The notes: generated by a model from the sequence alone, not told the origin. Positions 1 to 10,740 are shown, numbered from the stretch's first letter. The stretch is 64,000 nt of DNA from Symsagittifera roscoffensis (GCF_963678635.1 NC_087064.1:57048338-57112337); one strand, 5' to 3'. Program-made: numbers and translations.

Positions 1-786
1 AATTCTCTGTGTTCCGATTTTTCTACTTGTTCTTGTGGTAAAATTTTTTCTATCATTTTTCTGTTTTTTCTTTCTTTTTGAGGTATTTTTGGGTCTGGCG
101 TTTTTTGAATTGTTTTGAGCTGTGGTTTGTTTTTGATTTTGTTTTTTATGATGAATGTTGTCCTGTTCATTTATTTCTTTTTCTGTATGTGGATGATTTT
201 GAATGACTTTTAAACATGTGAAGGAATATAATTGAGTTAATTCGCGTAATGCGTATTCTTTCGGGTAATAGGGTAACAGATTGTTACGATGTTGAACAAT
301 TTCTTTTTTGGTTGAATCTGTGAGTTTATACGTCACGTCAGTGGGTTTGGCAATTATTTGGTATGGTCCTTTTTGAAGTGGTTGTAATTTTTTAGAGATT
401 CCTTTTTGCGTATTAAAGTTAGGTATTAAGACAAATATTCCAATTTTTAAATCTGTGGCTGGCGTAAAGCGTGAATTAATTTGGTTGTTAATGTTTTGCC
501 TTTGTAACAATTTCTTTGTTACTTTTTGGTAAATTTCATTGTGTTTTTTATCTCTATTTAATATCCATTCAGTATGTGTGCCGGAGGCTAATTTAAGAAT
601 TTGTGGATGATGAAAATGATCTTCATCATGTGTGTGTAAAGGTAGGTTATAACAAATTGAATCTTTATTTGGTTGGCAATAACATTGTGCATTTTTCTGT
701 GCATTTGCTGTAAACATAATTGATTTTCGTGGCTTTTGATTAAAAACCATTTCATATGGTGACATTCCTAAAGTTGTCGTAATTTG
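1..786 (-). pseudogene. Integrase C-terminal part with GPY module (Ty3/gypsy), broken
   Basis: This continues the integrase frame of the next piece after a single in-frame TGA at 787-789, where related proteins usually have tryptophan. The minus-strand translation runs on to the window edge. It contains a K-G-P-Y-Q motif (about 355-375) followed by a T-D-V-T-Y-K-L beta segment, typical of the GPF/GPY domain that follows the catalytic core in Ty3/gypsy integrases. The far C-terminus is rich in Lys, Asn and Gln. The module is thought to help multimerisation and target choice. The end of the protein is outside the window. Confidence 0.72.
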
Positions 787-1240
787 TCAATTATATGATA
801 AGGGAAATAAATTTATATCTGCTGACCATTCTGTGTATCGTGTATCATTTCCATTAATGATACATCTGAGATATTCTTGTAGTGAACGGTTCATACCTTC
901 TACTAAACCATTTGTCCAAGGTGCATGAGATGTACGTGACTTATGTTTGATGTTATATAAATGGCATAGTGTGATGATTTCATTATTTATAAATTCTGTA
1001 CCGTTGTCTATAACTAGGATTTCGGGTAATCCGAATTTGGCTATCCAATGTTTATAAAGTGTTGTGTAAGCATAATAAGCAATACAATGTGGTACTGGGT
1101 TGAGTGCTACAAAATGTGTGAATGCATCAACAATGACCATAATGTAGGAGTTTCCTTCTGAGGATGGTGAGATTGGTCTTTTTGTGTCGAATGAAATGCG
1201 ATGGTTAAAATATAAACTTTGTCATTTAAAATCTTGTTTC
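787..1240 (-). pseudogene. Integrase catalytic core (DDE, rve-type), broken
   Basis: The minus-strand frame shows the first catalytic Asp in I-V-D-A-F-T-H-F, the second in V-I-D-N-G-T-E-F and the Glu in L-V-E-G-M-N-R-S-L. With the S-H-A-P-W-T-N-G-L stretch between, this is the rve integrase pattern that cuts and joins retroelement cDNA to host DNA. Upstream in the same frame a C-x2-C pair (about 1285-1305) supplies the second half of the zinc-binding domain. A TGA stop lies between that pair and the core near 1225, and another closes the piece at 787. The copy is therefore not translatable as it stands. Confidence 0.85.
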
Positions 1241-1354
1241 TGTGCTATTTGTTTTTGATTTGGATACGGTTTGTTCAATTGACATATTATACAATCATTG
1301 CATAATACTTTTATCCAAATTGGTGCATTTGGGAAATAAAAATTTTGTGTAAAT

Positions 1355-1807
1355 TTAGAGTATGTTTTTTTCTGATCCGGAGTGTTCTTTTGTATTTTGT
1401 GTATGGGAGATTTTAAATGCTATGAGTATAATACTTAAAGGTAGACAGGGAACTTTAGAATCATTTAATTGATATTCTAAAAGATCTGTATTTTCATTAA
1501 TTGTTGTGTTGTTAAATTTTCTGAAATATCGGAGGAGTGTTTTGTTTCCTAAAATTGTAGTATCAGCTTTTACGGGCTTAGTTTTGTATTTGTGCCATGA
1601 TTTTAGTTGTCTAATTACTGGGTCGAGATTTTGATATTGTTTTAAAAGTTCAAGTGTAATTTTATCTGTTGGGGGTAGAAAAATATTGTCAATTTCTAGT
1701 TTTGATAGGGGAGTTGTGTCAAGTGGTTCATGGAGGTCAAAAACTTGGCTCATTGTGTATTTTGAATTATTTGTTTGTGGTCCTGATAAGTTTATTTTAT
1801 CGGTCAA
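1355..1807 (-). pseudogene. Integrase N-terminal region (first half of HHCC zinc-binding domain), frameshifted
   Basis: The 150-residue frame carries a typical linker after RNase H, with Q-N-L-D-P-V-I-R-Q-L-K-S-W near its middle, and ends with the two histidines of the H2C2 zinc finger (H-T-Q-N-T-K-E-H-S-G). The cysteine pair that should complete the finger lies just downstream at about 1285-1305 but in another frame, so a frameshift occurred between 1310 and 1360. The domain normally folds around zinc and helps integrase bind DNA ends. Identification rests on order and the H/C spacing. Confidence 0.7.
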
Positions 1808-1820
1808 GTTTCTTTTTCAA

Positions 1821-2783
1821 TTAGTGGAAAAAGGTCTTTTTATGCGAGTGTTGTTTTGTTCTCTTTTGTTGAGTATTATTTTTTATCCAATGTGAGTATG
1901 AAATTGGTTTAAAAGTTGATGTTCCTAGTAAATCAACTTCATAGTGATTATTTTGGCAATTTAAGTAGAGTGGAAAATGTTGTAGATTATTTATTTGTGA
2001 TTGATCAATGTCAGTTTTTACTGCGTATTTGCATTCTAGTCGGGGTGACGTTTCTTTTTTTGCGAGATAGAATTTAATATTTTGTGGTATTTCAACTGTA
2101 GTTTTTCGTGTAAGTAATTTAGGTGGCGTATTTCTACTTAATGTATCTGGTAATGCAAGGTTTCTTCCTGCTGTCCAAACTATATGCAAGTTTGGGAATT
2201 TCATTAGAATTAATTGAAATCTATAAACTCTATGATTAGGATTTGATTTTTGTGTAAAGAGAAATATAATTGGTTTGTGATCTGTATATAGAACTGTTGG
2301 GTGTTTTGATCCAAGTATCAGAAATTCATATTCTGTAAGTGTATAAATTATAGCTGTACATTCTCTCATTAGAGCTGAGAGTCGTAGCTCTGCTTGTGTG
2401 AATAATCGTGAATTCGCTGATATAAGATTCATTTAATTTGATTCATTAATTTGTGATTGTAGCAATGCTGCGCCGATGCCAATATTTGAAGCATCGCACA
2501 TTGCATAGAATGGTTGATTTGGATCTGGAATTGCGTTTGAAATTTGTTCTGTCAAAAGCTTTTTAATTTCTTCAAATCGTGTTTGATGTTCAGTGGTCCA
2601 TTCAAAATTATTTTGTTGTCTGAGGATGTTATAGAAAGGTTTTAAGTATAATTGCATTTTGGAAACATATTTACTTAAGAAATTCAACATTCCAAGATAT
2701 TCTTGGATTTTCTTTTTATTTGTTAATAGGTTTAAATTCGAAGTCTGACATAAAAAGCTGTTGTTTGTTTTGAATTTTGTCAT
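1821..2783 (-). pseudogene. RT thumb/connection and RNase H of Ty3/gypsy Pol, with RT palm missing
   Basis: Two minus-strand ORFs in the same frame (2433-2783 and 1821-2432) are separated only by a TAA. The first starts with the helix I-Q-E-Y-L-G-M-L-N-F-L-S-K-Y, typical of the segment just after the RT palm, then K-P-F-Y-N-I-L and the RNase H start C-D-A-S-N-I-G-I-G-A-A-L-L-Q. The second holds I-S-A-N-S-R, L-Y-T-D-H-K-P-I and N-L-A-L-P-D-T-L-S-R, all RNase H/connection landmarks. RNase H removes RNA from the RNA:DNA hybrid. Only about 60-120 bases separate this from the protease ORF, too few for the RT fingers and palm, and I see no YxDD-type motif. An internal deletion is inferred. Confidence 0.82.
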
Positions 2784-2844
2784 ACTGATGAACTTGTTTC
2801 ATTGAAAATTTATATATATTTCCTGATAGTGGTTTCAGGTGTTT

Positions 2845-3396
2845 TCATATTTGATTATAAATGGGGTAAAATTCTGAAAAAAATGGTGGTTGTTTGCTTA
2901 ATCTTTGGAAGAAAGTTAAGGCTGTGTTTTTAGTTTTTGTATATTTGTCTTTGATATGGATTTTACTATTTAAGATGTTTATTGTTGGTATATATTTAGT
3001 AATAAATGGTATGCCAATGATATTGTGCTTAATATCAGTAATGTGGAATGTTTGTTTAAATGGCTTGTTCAGAATCTTGTTTTGTTCCATTGTTCTTGTG
3101 GGAACAAGGAATAGTTGAATTTTTCCATAGTTTACTAATGTTGATCCTTGTGCTGTTGCTAATTTACTAGATGCTTCAAGAGGTGTTAAATTTGGATGCA
3201 GTGTTTTAAATTCATTCCATGTGGGAATTTTAATTATATTTAATTCTGCTCCTGAGTCGATTAAAAAATCAACTTCAAGATCTGGTGGTTGAAATTCTTT
3301 ATTTCTTGGGCTCTCTAAGAGAAATGGAATGGTCCAAATTTTTTCTCTTGGTTGTTCTTTTGTATATTTTGATAAATATGTTTTGTGTTTGAGCAT
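2845..3396 (-). pseudogene. Retroelement aspartic protease (Ty3/gypsy Pol N-terminus)
   Basis: The 183-residue frame contains V-D-F-L-I-D-S-G-A-E-L-N-I-I, the D-S/T-G-A active-site loop of retropepsins. About 75 residues on is H-N-I-I-G-I-P-F-I, the conserved G-x-P/D strand near the end of the domain. Retropepsins act as dimers to cut Gag-Pol. The frame ends at 2845, and a short out-of-frame tail (2785-2845) reads like the usual segment just before RT, after which the sequence jumps to the RT thumb. The start is taken from the frame and probably is not a true start, since Pol is normally made as a polyprotein. Confidence 0.82.
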
Positions 3397-3719
3397 TGTG
3401 TTTCATCTTTTTTATCAGGTTTAATTACCGTGTTAATTTCGTTTACTTCTTGTGTAGTTTGTGTATTATTATTAATGGGTCCAATGTAATAACTATGAAG
3501 GAGTTTCAATTGATTTTCGTATATATGTGAAGTGAAAGGTTGTTCGTATATGATAGGTTCATAGTCGTTTTCGACTGTTATCATATTTACAGAGATGGTA
3601 TTATCTGTATCACTTTCAGTATCCGATGATTCACAATTTATGTGATTTAGTTGTAATTCATTACTTCCTGTGTCATCAATACCTGGGGGGTCTGAAATTG
3701 TTTCTTCATTTGTTTGCAC
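3315..3719 (-). pseudogene. Acidic linker ORF between Gag and protease
   Basis: A 134-residue minus-strand frame rich in Asp, Glu, Ser, Thr and Asn (for example C-E-S-S-D-T-E-S-D-T-D-N-T) lies between the Asn/Arg-rich Gag tail and the protease and overlaps the protease frame by about 80 bases. Overlaps of this type are common where Pol is made by ribosomal frameshifting, but in a decayed copy it may be a mutational frameshift. I recognise no domain. It is best read as the Gag-Pol transition region of the same element. Confidence 0.5.
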
Positions 3720-3845
3720 TTGATTAATGTGTCTTTGATGTTTTGGTGTGTTACTTCTGTATCGATGTTTAGAATCGGGGTAACGGTTATTATTCCTATG
3801 CGGTGTCTGGGAATAATTTCTGTATCGATTATTGTAACTTGAATT

Positions 3846-4440
3846 TCAATTTTGTGAAATCTTTCGTGATTTGTTTTGATAGTTATCATTTGATCTGGGA
3901 GAATTCGATCTATTATATGAGTTATTCCTTGATCTATTGTTTGAATAGTTCTGATTTCGATTGTTTGAATAACTTCTATTTCTATTGTGTGAATAATTTC
4001 TATTTCTGTTGTATGATGAGTTTCGGGATCTATTTTTGGAATAGTGTCTATTCCTTGGGTTTGAATGGGAACTGGATTTAGAAACAAATTCTGTTGTGTT
4101 TGAATTCGATCGCGAATAGTTATTTTGGTTATTTTGGCTATTCGATCGGCTATATCTATTTTGTGAGAAATTTCGTGAATTTCCTCGTTCGGGCGATCTA
4201 CCTCTATAAGTTGAGTAATATGGTGATTGATTTCTTGAGTAATATGAGTTACTTGGAAGTGGTTTTCCTGAACTATTATTACTGTATATATTCTTGTTTG
4301 GTAGATTTTGATCTTTTTTCATTTATTGATAGAATGATTTATTTGGTTCTTTTTGCTTTTGAGGTTTATTCTGATTGTCTTGTTGTTTTTGTCTACTTTC
4401 GGCGATACTGTGTCCGTATCGTCGGCAGTAATTAGACCAT
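3846..4440 (-). pseudogene. Gag C-terminus: degenerate zinc knuckle and Asn/Arg/Ser-rich region
   Basis: On the minus strand at about 4390-4440 the frame reads N-Y-C-R-R-Y-G-H-S-I-A-E-S, which resembles a CCHC nucleocapsid knuckle whose first and last cysteines are both serine. A TAA follows near 4322. Then comes a 158-residue stretch almost entirely of Asn, Arg, Ser and Tyr, built from an imperfect 18 bp repeat (about 3930-4080). The low-complexity basic region may help RNA binding, which is an inference. The knuckle itself would not bind zinc in this form. Confidence 0.6.
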
Positions 4441-4653
4441 TTTTTGAAAGATGGTTTGCCTTTAAAGTTTGGATGCTTTTCATAGATGTTTAATATTTGA
4501 GTGATTTTTCAATCAGGTCTGTGTCTGATCCTTGTATGTTATTTATATGCGTAGTATTTGTTTCGATCTGATTAACAGACTGTAGTTTTAGATTTTCTGT
4601 TTTTTTCAAGTTTTCGTGTAATTTCTGCTGGTTCTAGTTTATCTACTAGTTTT

Positions 4654-5241
4654 CTAAAATCTAAATCTTGCTCTCGAATTGAGGAAGGATGAGATGCTCT
4701 CTTTTTTTAAAGCTGTTTTCCTTAATTGAGGTGTTAAGGTCATCATTAAAATTTCTGTCATTTTTGTGTTTTTGTAGTCATGAGTATTAAGTGAATATGC
4801 TTTTCGAACTAGTGTTTCGATTCGAACTGCTAATTGTTTAATTGTTGCGTTTGGTAATCTGCGTATTTCGTTGCATAAAACTCTTTGATGTTGTTTGTTT
4901 CTTTCAGAATCAAACATTTTTGAAAACTCTTGTGTAAATCTTTTCCAATCTGATTTTATTTCTATGGGTAAAACTGAAAACTATTTTTGGGCTGCGCCAT
5001 CTAGTGTTGTTTGTTTTAACGCTGTGCGTCTATGTATCCAATTTTGATGGAGTGGTGTATTAATTGGTTCGGGTCCTATATTTAAAATTAATTTTGCTGT
5101 TACTGCATTTAAATAATCTTCTACAGAATATTCAGGGTCTGTTCCTGTGAGTACCATTAATGGTTTATTCGATGTTATTGACGATCCACCCATTAGGTAT
5201 GTATTCATAGTCATCTGTAGTGATTCTGCGGCATTTGGCAT
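4654..5241 (-). pseudogene. Gag capsid region (Ty3/gypsy-like), interrupted
   Basis: Two minus-strand frames (4981-5241 and 4654-4917) join across a TAG that replaces the tryptophan expected in a G-A-A-Q-K-W-F type motif. The first piece has L-T-G-T-D-P-E-Y-S-V-E-D-Y-L and H-R-R-T-A-L-K, the second has R-K-A-Y-S-L and a T-L-T-P-Q-L-R-K-T-A-L helix. This helix-rich pattern is typical of retrotransposon Gag capsids, which assemble the virus-like particle. Identification is by pattern and position only. Confidence 0.65.
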
Positions 5242-5681
5242 TTGTGAAAAGTTTGAAAGTTGATTTTTCGTTGTTTCATGTTGTTGAAAGTATATGGAAG
5301 CGGTATTTCATTTTGCATTTGAGTCGGTTGGTAAGAATGCATAGTCATTGGGTTTTGTGGCCGTATTGGTTGAAAAGATTGTGTGTTAAATGGGTTTTGT
5401 ATATGCATTTGTTGTGAATTTTGTTTATCTGTTGGATTTTGTGGGTAAATTTTCATATTTTGAGATGGTTGAGACTGTCGCGGTCTCTGTGTGCGATATT
5501 CTTTAGTATATGGTGCAAAAATATGTGGTTGATGATAATCATCGTCATCAGATGATAAATAGTTTGTGTTATATGGTGTATGTTGTTTATTTTTATTTTG
5601 TTGAAGAAATGGGTAATTTTCACTATAATCCTGTGGAGGGTGTGGATTATCTGGAAAATTTACTGAATTGGTGTTCTGCAA
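5211..5681 (-). pseudogene. Gag N-terminal Gln/Asn/Pro-rich region
   Basis: A 156-residue minus-strand frame dominated by Gln, Asn and Pro, with repeats such as Q-N-P-F-N-T-Q-S-F-Q-P and Q-N-P-M-T-M-H-S-Y-Q-P, overlaps the capsid frame at its end. It has the disordered look of the N-terminal part of some Gag proteins. I recognise no domain, and it is assigned by position upstream of the capsid piece. Confidence 0.5.
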
Positions 5682-6645
5682 AAGTGTTTTTTGTGAACGT
5701 TTTTCGTGTTTTTGACGGTTTTGTCATTGATCTATACGTCTGATAGTCCATATGTGAGTATTTTGGAGCAACCGAAGGTCTAACGGTTGATTGTAAGGTT
5801 ACCTGTGTTAGTGATGTATTCGGATTTTTTGGTGTTGTCAGATTTGGGTGTATTGGTGAAATACTTTGTTGTGTAGTTGTTACTGTTGTTTGAACGATTT
5901 CTTCATTTATGAAGTGTGATGGTGTTTGAATATCTTGCTGTGTAAGATTTCTGGTTCCATTGAGATTTTCATTATGTATGACTGTTGAATTTAAGCTATT
6001 TTTCGTGTATCAGGTAAAAATGTATTATAATATAATGGTGTTGCGTCAATCGTTAATGGTATTACTTTTACATAATCTCTGTGAAAAGATATTGTACTTT
6101 TGCTTGACTCGAGATATCTTGTGGAATATTTATAAATGCTGGATGAGAATATTCAGGGTCTCAAATGTAATCTGATTGTTCTGCAATGACAGTGTCGTCA
6201 TTGGTATTTTGAGGTCTGAAATTTTTTCTTGCTTATGAAATTAAATCTAGATTGTGGATAAAATAATCTATTATAAACCATGCTAAAATTTTTTGCAAAT
6301 CATGTTTAGTGTTTTGTGAGACATCGTTATTGGTGAATTTTTCGCGGATTATATGTAAAAATGTTGAAAATACTGTGATTTCGTTTCTTACTTTTGTTTG
6401 TTTGGATGTTTCGGTTCGTGATATACTTTGAACTTCTGTTTTTTCTAATATGATATATAACTATATATTATTGCAAAAATTTCGTTAGTGAATATGGAGT
6501 TTGCTCTTTGTGAATTATGATATTGTTTACTTCTGATATATTCTATGAATACTTTTGAAAATTCTAATTAAATATCGTCTGTTTGAATTACATATTTGTT
6601 ATGAGCTGTTCGTGGTGTGCTGAATTCTATGGTGTAGATTCCGTA
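5682..6645. other. Stretch without recognisable ORF inside the retrotransposon
   Basis: AT-rich, T-biased sequence continuous with the element on both sides. Short minus-strand open pieces rich in Gln, Thr and Pro suggest decayed Gag leader, but nothing can be assigned. Confidence 0.4.
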
Positions 6646-7041
6646 TTATTGTGTTAGATTACATATGTCTTTCAAATCATGTTCTATAATTTGTCTTTTG
6701 ATTTTTACATCCGGGAATTCTGCTTTACATGGACTGATTCCTGGTTCAAACAAATTTACGAGTAAATTTTTACAAACTCGTGTTTGTCCTCTATCATCGA
6801 GTGAATCTATAAGAAAGGGAAAAACTGCTTCTTCATCTGGACTTTCGTCACTTTGAGTGTGGCTCATTTTTTCGTTCGATGACTGATTATCAATATGTCT
6901 AATTGGTTGATTCCAATTATATAGGTGTACTGGTTTGTGTATATATTGCTTTTTTATTCTTCTTTTTCCTCTTTTTGATGAGTTTGAAGTTGTTTCTGAA
7001 TCGGAAAAATATAATTTGTCATGGATGGGGCAATTTTTCAT
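6646..7041 (-). pseudogene. Leader-side ORF of the retrotransposon, unrecognised
   Basis: A 131-residue minus-strand frame with a charged composition (S-D-E-S-P-D-E-E-A-V-F-P-F-L-I-D-S-L-D-D-R-G) lies upstream of Gag in the same orientation. A smaller frame (7107-7301) lies further upstream and ends in a run of Lys and Thr. They could be the first part of an extended Gag or an extra ORF. I recognise neither, and the composition is the main hint that they once coded. Confidence 0.35.
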
Positions 7042-7301
7042 TTATTGATTCCTTTAAATTGTAAAGTTCGTCTAAACTGCTGGCTTCTGATTCGGGAAAT
7101 GCGTTCCTACTTTTCGAAAATCTTTTTCGTGTGATTTGTCTTTGTTTGCTTATAATTTTTCTTTTTTTTTGTTTGTCGTTTTGTTCGAATGTATCCAAAT
7201 GTTTGTGTATGTGGGTTTATTACAAGATCGTATTTTTGGTTGTCTATTTCACAATTGTATAAAACGATTGTTTGTTTATTTCCTAAATTTTTGAATGACA
7301 T

Positions 7302-8180
7302 AAGGTTTAGGATGAGGGATGCAAGAAGTTATTAGTGATTTTTTATTTTCCTAGAGTGTTAGTCCTTACGATTTTTTGGTTAGCTTAACCTGGGTCTTTT
7401 TGTTCAGGGTTGGAGAGAAAAGTATATCGATTCCGGAGAAGGATTTTTTATTTTCTCGTGGCTAGTCTAAGTTAACTTACTTAATCTTACTTAGGGGTAG
7501 TGATTGTGTTCAAGGGTTGGAGAATAGTAAATCGATCCACAAGGTTCAGGTATAATTAGAACGCAAGTAGTTCGTTAGATACTATTTTATACTAACTAAG
7601 TCTAAGATCTATTCTGGGTCTGATAAGAGGAGGGTTCAAGTGAAGGATGAATAACCAAGTTCTTCACTGTTTAGCCTAATTTAAATGGTTAGTTTTATTA
7701 AAAATTTCCATTAGTCTTGGGTCTTTTGAAAAGGTTGGGTAGTGAATCGACGTTTGAGGTCGTTAGACACTTGATAAGTGGGTGGGGGAGAACAAAAGTG
7801 TTCTTTTTGATCCAAGGATAAGCCTTGATGATCAGAATTTAAAATTAATGAGATAGAAAATTTATTAAGATCCAAGGATAAGCCTTGATGATCTGGTTTA
7901 AAATTAAGCAAATTTAAGTTTAAAATGGTTTAAGTTTATTGATAAAAAGTTTTAGTTTTAATGATGTTAGTTAGCTTATGATTGCTGTTATGTTTAGGTG
8001 ATGAAGCTGGAACAACAAGATGATTTATAATTACTAACTACTTTATTGTCATGCTACTAATTTTTATTTTTATTTTCAATAAATATTTTTCAAAAATGTT
8101 TTATATAATACTGTAGAAGTTGAGAAAATTATTTGAAATCTTTTTATCAATCAATATTGTACATTAATCTTGAAATAATC
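7302..8180 (-). repeat. Probable 5' leader or LTR-side region with internal direct repeats
   Basis: There is no ORF of note. A 25 bp unit beginning GATCCAAGGATAAGCCTTGA occurs at 7810-7834 and 7870-7894, exactly 60 bases apart. A second imperfect pair (GTTCAGGGTTGGAGA near 7407 and GTTCAAGGGTTGGAGA near 7510, each followed by an ATCGAT core) lies upstream. It sits where the 5' LTR and leader of the minus-strand element should be, but no partner LTR is visible to prove that. Confidence 0.4.
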
Positions 8181-9014
8181 ATGAAGATTTCCATCAAAAT
8201 TTTATGTTTGCAAATGAAAATCTAAGTTCATTGCTAATAAGATTCTAAATATAAAAGTTTGTGTTGGCTTTTGCCGTACAACCATGAAACTAATTGGTAA
8301 GTTTCTATGTAGTCGTATATCGTCGCTTGTCCGAGGTCTTTTTCCAATACCGGGTAGTTCTAGTATTGTGTGGAATATCGGCTCTGATCTATTGAGTCGT
8401 AGAGACATTTCAATTAAGTTATTATCGTGTAACATTTTGAAAATGTTTTGTCTGTTTTCTAATCTAAAAATGGTTACTTCTAAGCTATTAAGGTCTTATT
8501 CGAGACTTATGGTCGCACCAGATGAGTTAGGTCCTTGAGGTTAACTCATAGATTTTTTTCGGATAGGGTACACCGTCTGCTCGTCACGCTATCTTATTTT
8601 CGGCCAGGTAGATTCGTGCAGCTTCTTAGTCTCATACCGATCCTAATCTTACTCTTATATCTACTAGTCTCAGGGTGTTTAACTAGTCTCTGCTAGGCTC
8701 AATAGATCTAGAGTATACTGGCTTATTGCGACTGCTGAAGTTCTCTTGGAGAGGTAACTAATTTCTAAGTTAAATTCAAATCTCTCTGGTAGTAAAATTA
8801 CAAGTAATTTCAGCACTTACAAATAAGTGGGTTGTTAGTTGGATGGATTATGATTGGTTAATATTAAATATTTTACAGTGGTAAAATATCTAATTTATCC
8901 AATAATAAAATGTAGTTTAAATCAGGTTCCATACCGCGTAAAATTGTGTGCGGCAATTAAACCTAAAACACTCAGTTGTAAATATGCAAATAAGTTTTAC
9001 GAGAAAAATATAGC
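8181..9014. other. Intergenic stretch, no gene seen
   Basis: Short open frames here lack coding character. The block 8280-8760 is somewhat richer in GC than its surroundings and may be an old repeat, but I could not match it to anything else in the window. Confidence 0.4.
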
Positions 9015-9425
9015 CATCGGACAGTTGAAAAAGAGTCAATGAAAGCCAGGAAACAGTAAATTTATGGTCCTAAGGCTCTTTGAACTTCAACACAACTGAT
9101 GATGGACACGTTTGGACAAAATTAACCCCGATTGAGAAAACTGGAAGAATAGTTAAAATAATAATTCTGCTGGGAAACTAAATTCTACTTGCGGAACTGG
9201 AAATCGATCATTTTTTATGACCTTCGTGGAGTTTACATTCCATTCAAAAAAGAAATGAAATGAGCCTAAAAAGAAATCACTTGTCAAGCAGCGAAAAATT
9301 AGATTTGAGCGTGAACAAATGTGAAGCTTTTTCCTGAAAAAAAAAACGAAAACTTTTAGACTGTAGAAACTTAGAACTTAATAAACGTTTTCACTACTTT
9401 GATCGACTCTTAATCTTTCACCAGA
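9015..9425 (+). repeat. Dispersed repeat family Q, copy 1
   Basis: Starts near a GTCAATGAAAGCCAGGAAAC motif, passes a CTGGGAAACT...GAAATCGATCATTTTTT block and ends near TCGACTCTTAATC. The same series of blocks recurs at 18590-18730, 19165-19330, 30490-30830, 46720-47115, 49640-50095, 54100-54310 and 60655-61165. No coding capacity is visible. A noncoding interspersed element of about 400-500 bp is inferred. Confidence 0.55.
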
Positions 9426-9549
9426 TCTTCACTTTCTTTTTTTTATTACTGCGAGAATGGGGTTAAAGTTCTTTCAGCAATTCACTTTGCCATACACACT
9501 AAGGTAAAAACGAACAGCCAGAAACGGTCGCTTTATCACAGAGAACGGT

Positions 9550-9645
9550 CGATTTATTAAACGCGCTTTTTTGAACGCGCTTTTTTTTCAACGGTTTATT
9601 CAACGCGCTTTCGTTGTTTTTTTATTCAACGCGTTTTCTTAACGA
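9550..9645. repeat. Short direct repeats of CAACGCGCTTT type
   Basis: Four imperfect copies of (C)AACGCG(C/T)TTT separated by T-rich spacers. A small local array with no known role. Confidence 0.5.
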
Positions 9646-9659
9646 CCATTGCAAATTCC

Positions 9660-10740
9660 AAACTAACGAAAAATAACAGGAAAAAGCAGAATAAGTCAAA
9701 ATCAGGTTCAAAAATGATATAAAAATTCTTCATAAAAGTTGTAGTAAACACAAAGGTTACACTAAATGTCAGTTATTTGAGAGTAAGTAATCAAACCTTG
9801 ACCCAAATTAGTCGAGTTAATCGGACAAAACGTTAAGAAAACATCCGGTAAATGTTCCCGATTTACCAGAAAAAAAGAAACTATATCAAATGCAGACTGG
9901 AAATCAACATCACCTCCCTTCTTAAAAAGTGTAGGATTGATCCTGTTGAGTCGAAATGTTTTTACCGAGCGTAAAGTCACAGCCCCGAATCGAATTTGAT
10001 TGAAATATCGGAACAAATATCGAAAATAACTGTAATTATATAGGATAAAAGCGAACTATTTCAAATTCAGGCACAAAATAGATACCAGAATCATTCTAAA
10101 AAGTAATAAGAAGTATTTTGGCGAGTCTATATAAGACAGTTCGGAGCTCTTACATCCGATCGATGACCTAGTTGTGTTCGGAATATCCTAGTTATTATCC
10201 GGAAAATGCGAAACAACTCAAAATCAGGCATGAATTAGACACCAAAATTCTTAATAACAGTTTTAGGAAATTTCCCATTGAGTCAAAACGTTGTAATTTG
10301 GAGCCCTTTTATCCAATGAGTGACCCAAAACTTGTTCGAATTTCGGAAAGCTCTCGAAGAAAGGCAAAAATTTTTTAATCCGGGAAAAAAAAGCAAAATA
10401 AACCAAATCCAGGTACAAAAAACAGACCAGAACCCTGGTAAAATGGTATAGTGGTTATCTTGTTGAGTATATACAGGATAGTTTGGAGCCATTATCTCCA
10501 ATAAATGACCTAATTTGTTCGAAATACTGGAAATTATCTGGAGAATATTTTTTTTTATCCGGTAAAAAGCAGAATAACTCAATTTAGCACAACATAGACA
10601 TCAAAACAACCCTTCTTATCAGTTATAGTAAATACCCTGCTTATAAGTCCGAGCATTGACACACATTTGCTCAAACCATCGAAAAATTTATCTGGAAAAC
10701 TTATCTCGAAATTAGAACTTATGCCTAAGGTAAATGAAAT
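9660..10740. repeat. Tandem array of about six diverged ~175 bp units
   Basis: Units can be phased on an AATCAGGTACAAAATAGACACCA-type block near 9690, 9885, 10065, 10222, 10408 and 10580, each followed by a TTCTTAATAA-like stretch, a TTGAGTCGAAA block, a GGAGC(C)CTTATCCAAT block and TCGGAATA...ATCCGG. Divergence between units is high. Some units keep short accidental ORFs. No similarity to the other arrays in the window was obvious. Confidence 0.55.

Larger units (their letters stand above)
1..7301 (-). mobile_element. Decayed Ty3/gypsy (metavirid) LTR retrotransposon, internal region, cut by the window edge
   Basis: Reading the minus strand from about 7300 to 1, the order is leader ORFs, Gag, zinc-knuckle remnant, Asn/Arg/Ser-rich region, aspartic protease, RT thumb plus RNase H, zinc-binding integrase N-terminus, DDE integrase core and a GPY-type integrase C-terminus. 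That order (RNase H before integrase) and the GPY module are established marks of Ty3/gypsy elements. Frameshifts and in-frame stops separate the pieces, so the copy is dead. The RT palm with its YxDD-type motif is absent. The 3' LTR must lie beyond position 1. I found no matching LTR pair inside the window, so the 5' boundary at right is uncertain and may reach into 7302-8180. Confidence 0.88.

Noticed and set aside
1686-1895. Plus-strand ORFs over the retrotransposon (for example 1686-1895, 2894-3118, 3803-4081, 4094-4435)
   Set aside because: They are antisense shadows of Gag and Pol pieces, rich in Phe, Leu and Tyr from the complement of A-rich codons.
3647-4087. Repetitive Ile/Glu/Thr frame at 3647-4087
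   Set aside because: It is the alternative-frame reading of the same 18 bp repeats that encode the Asn/Arg/Ser-rich Gag tail; the latter joins the Gag order better.
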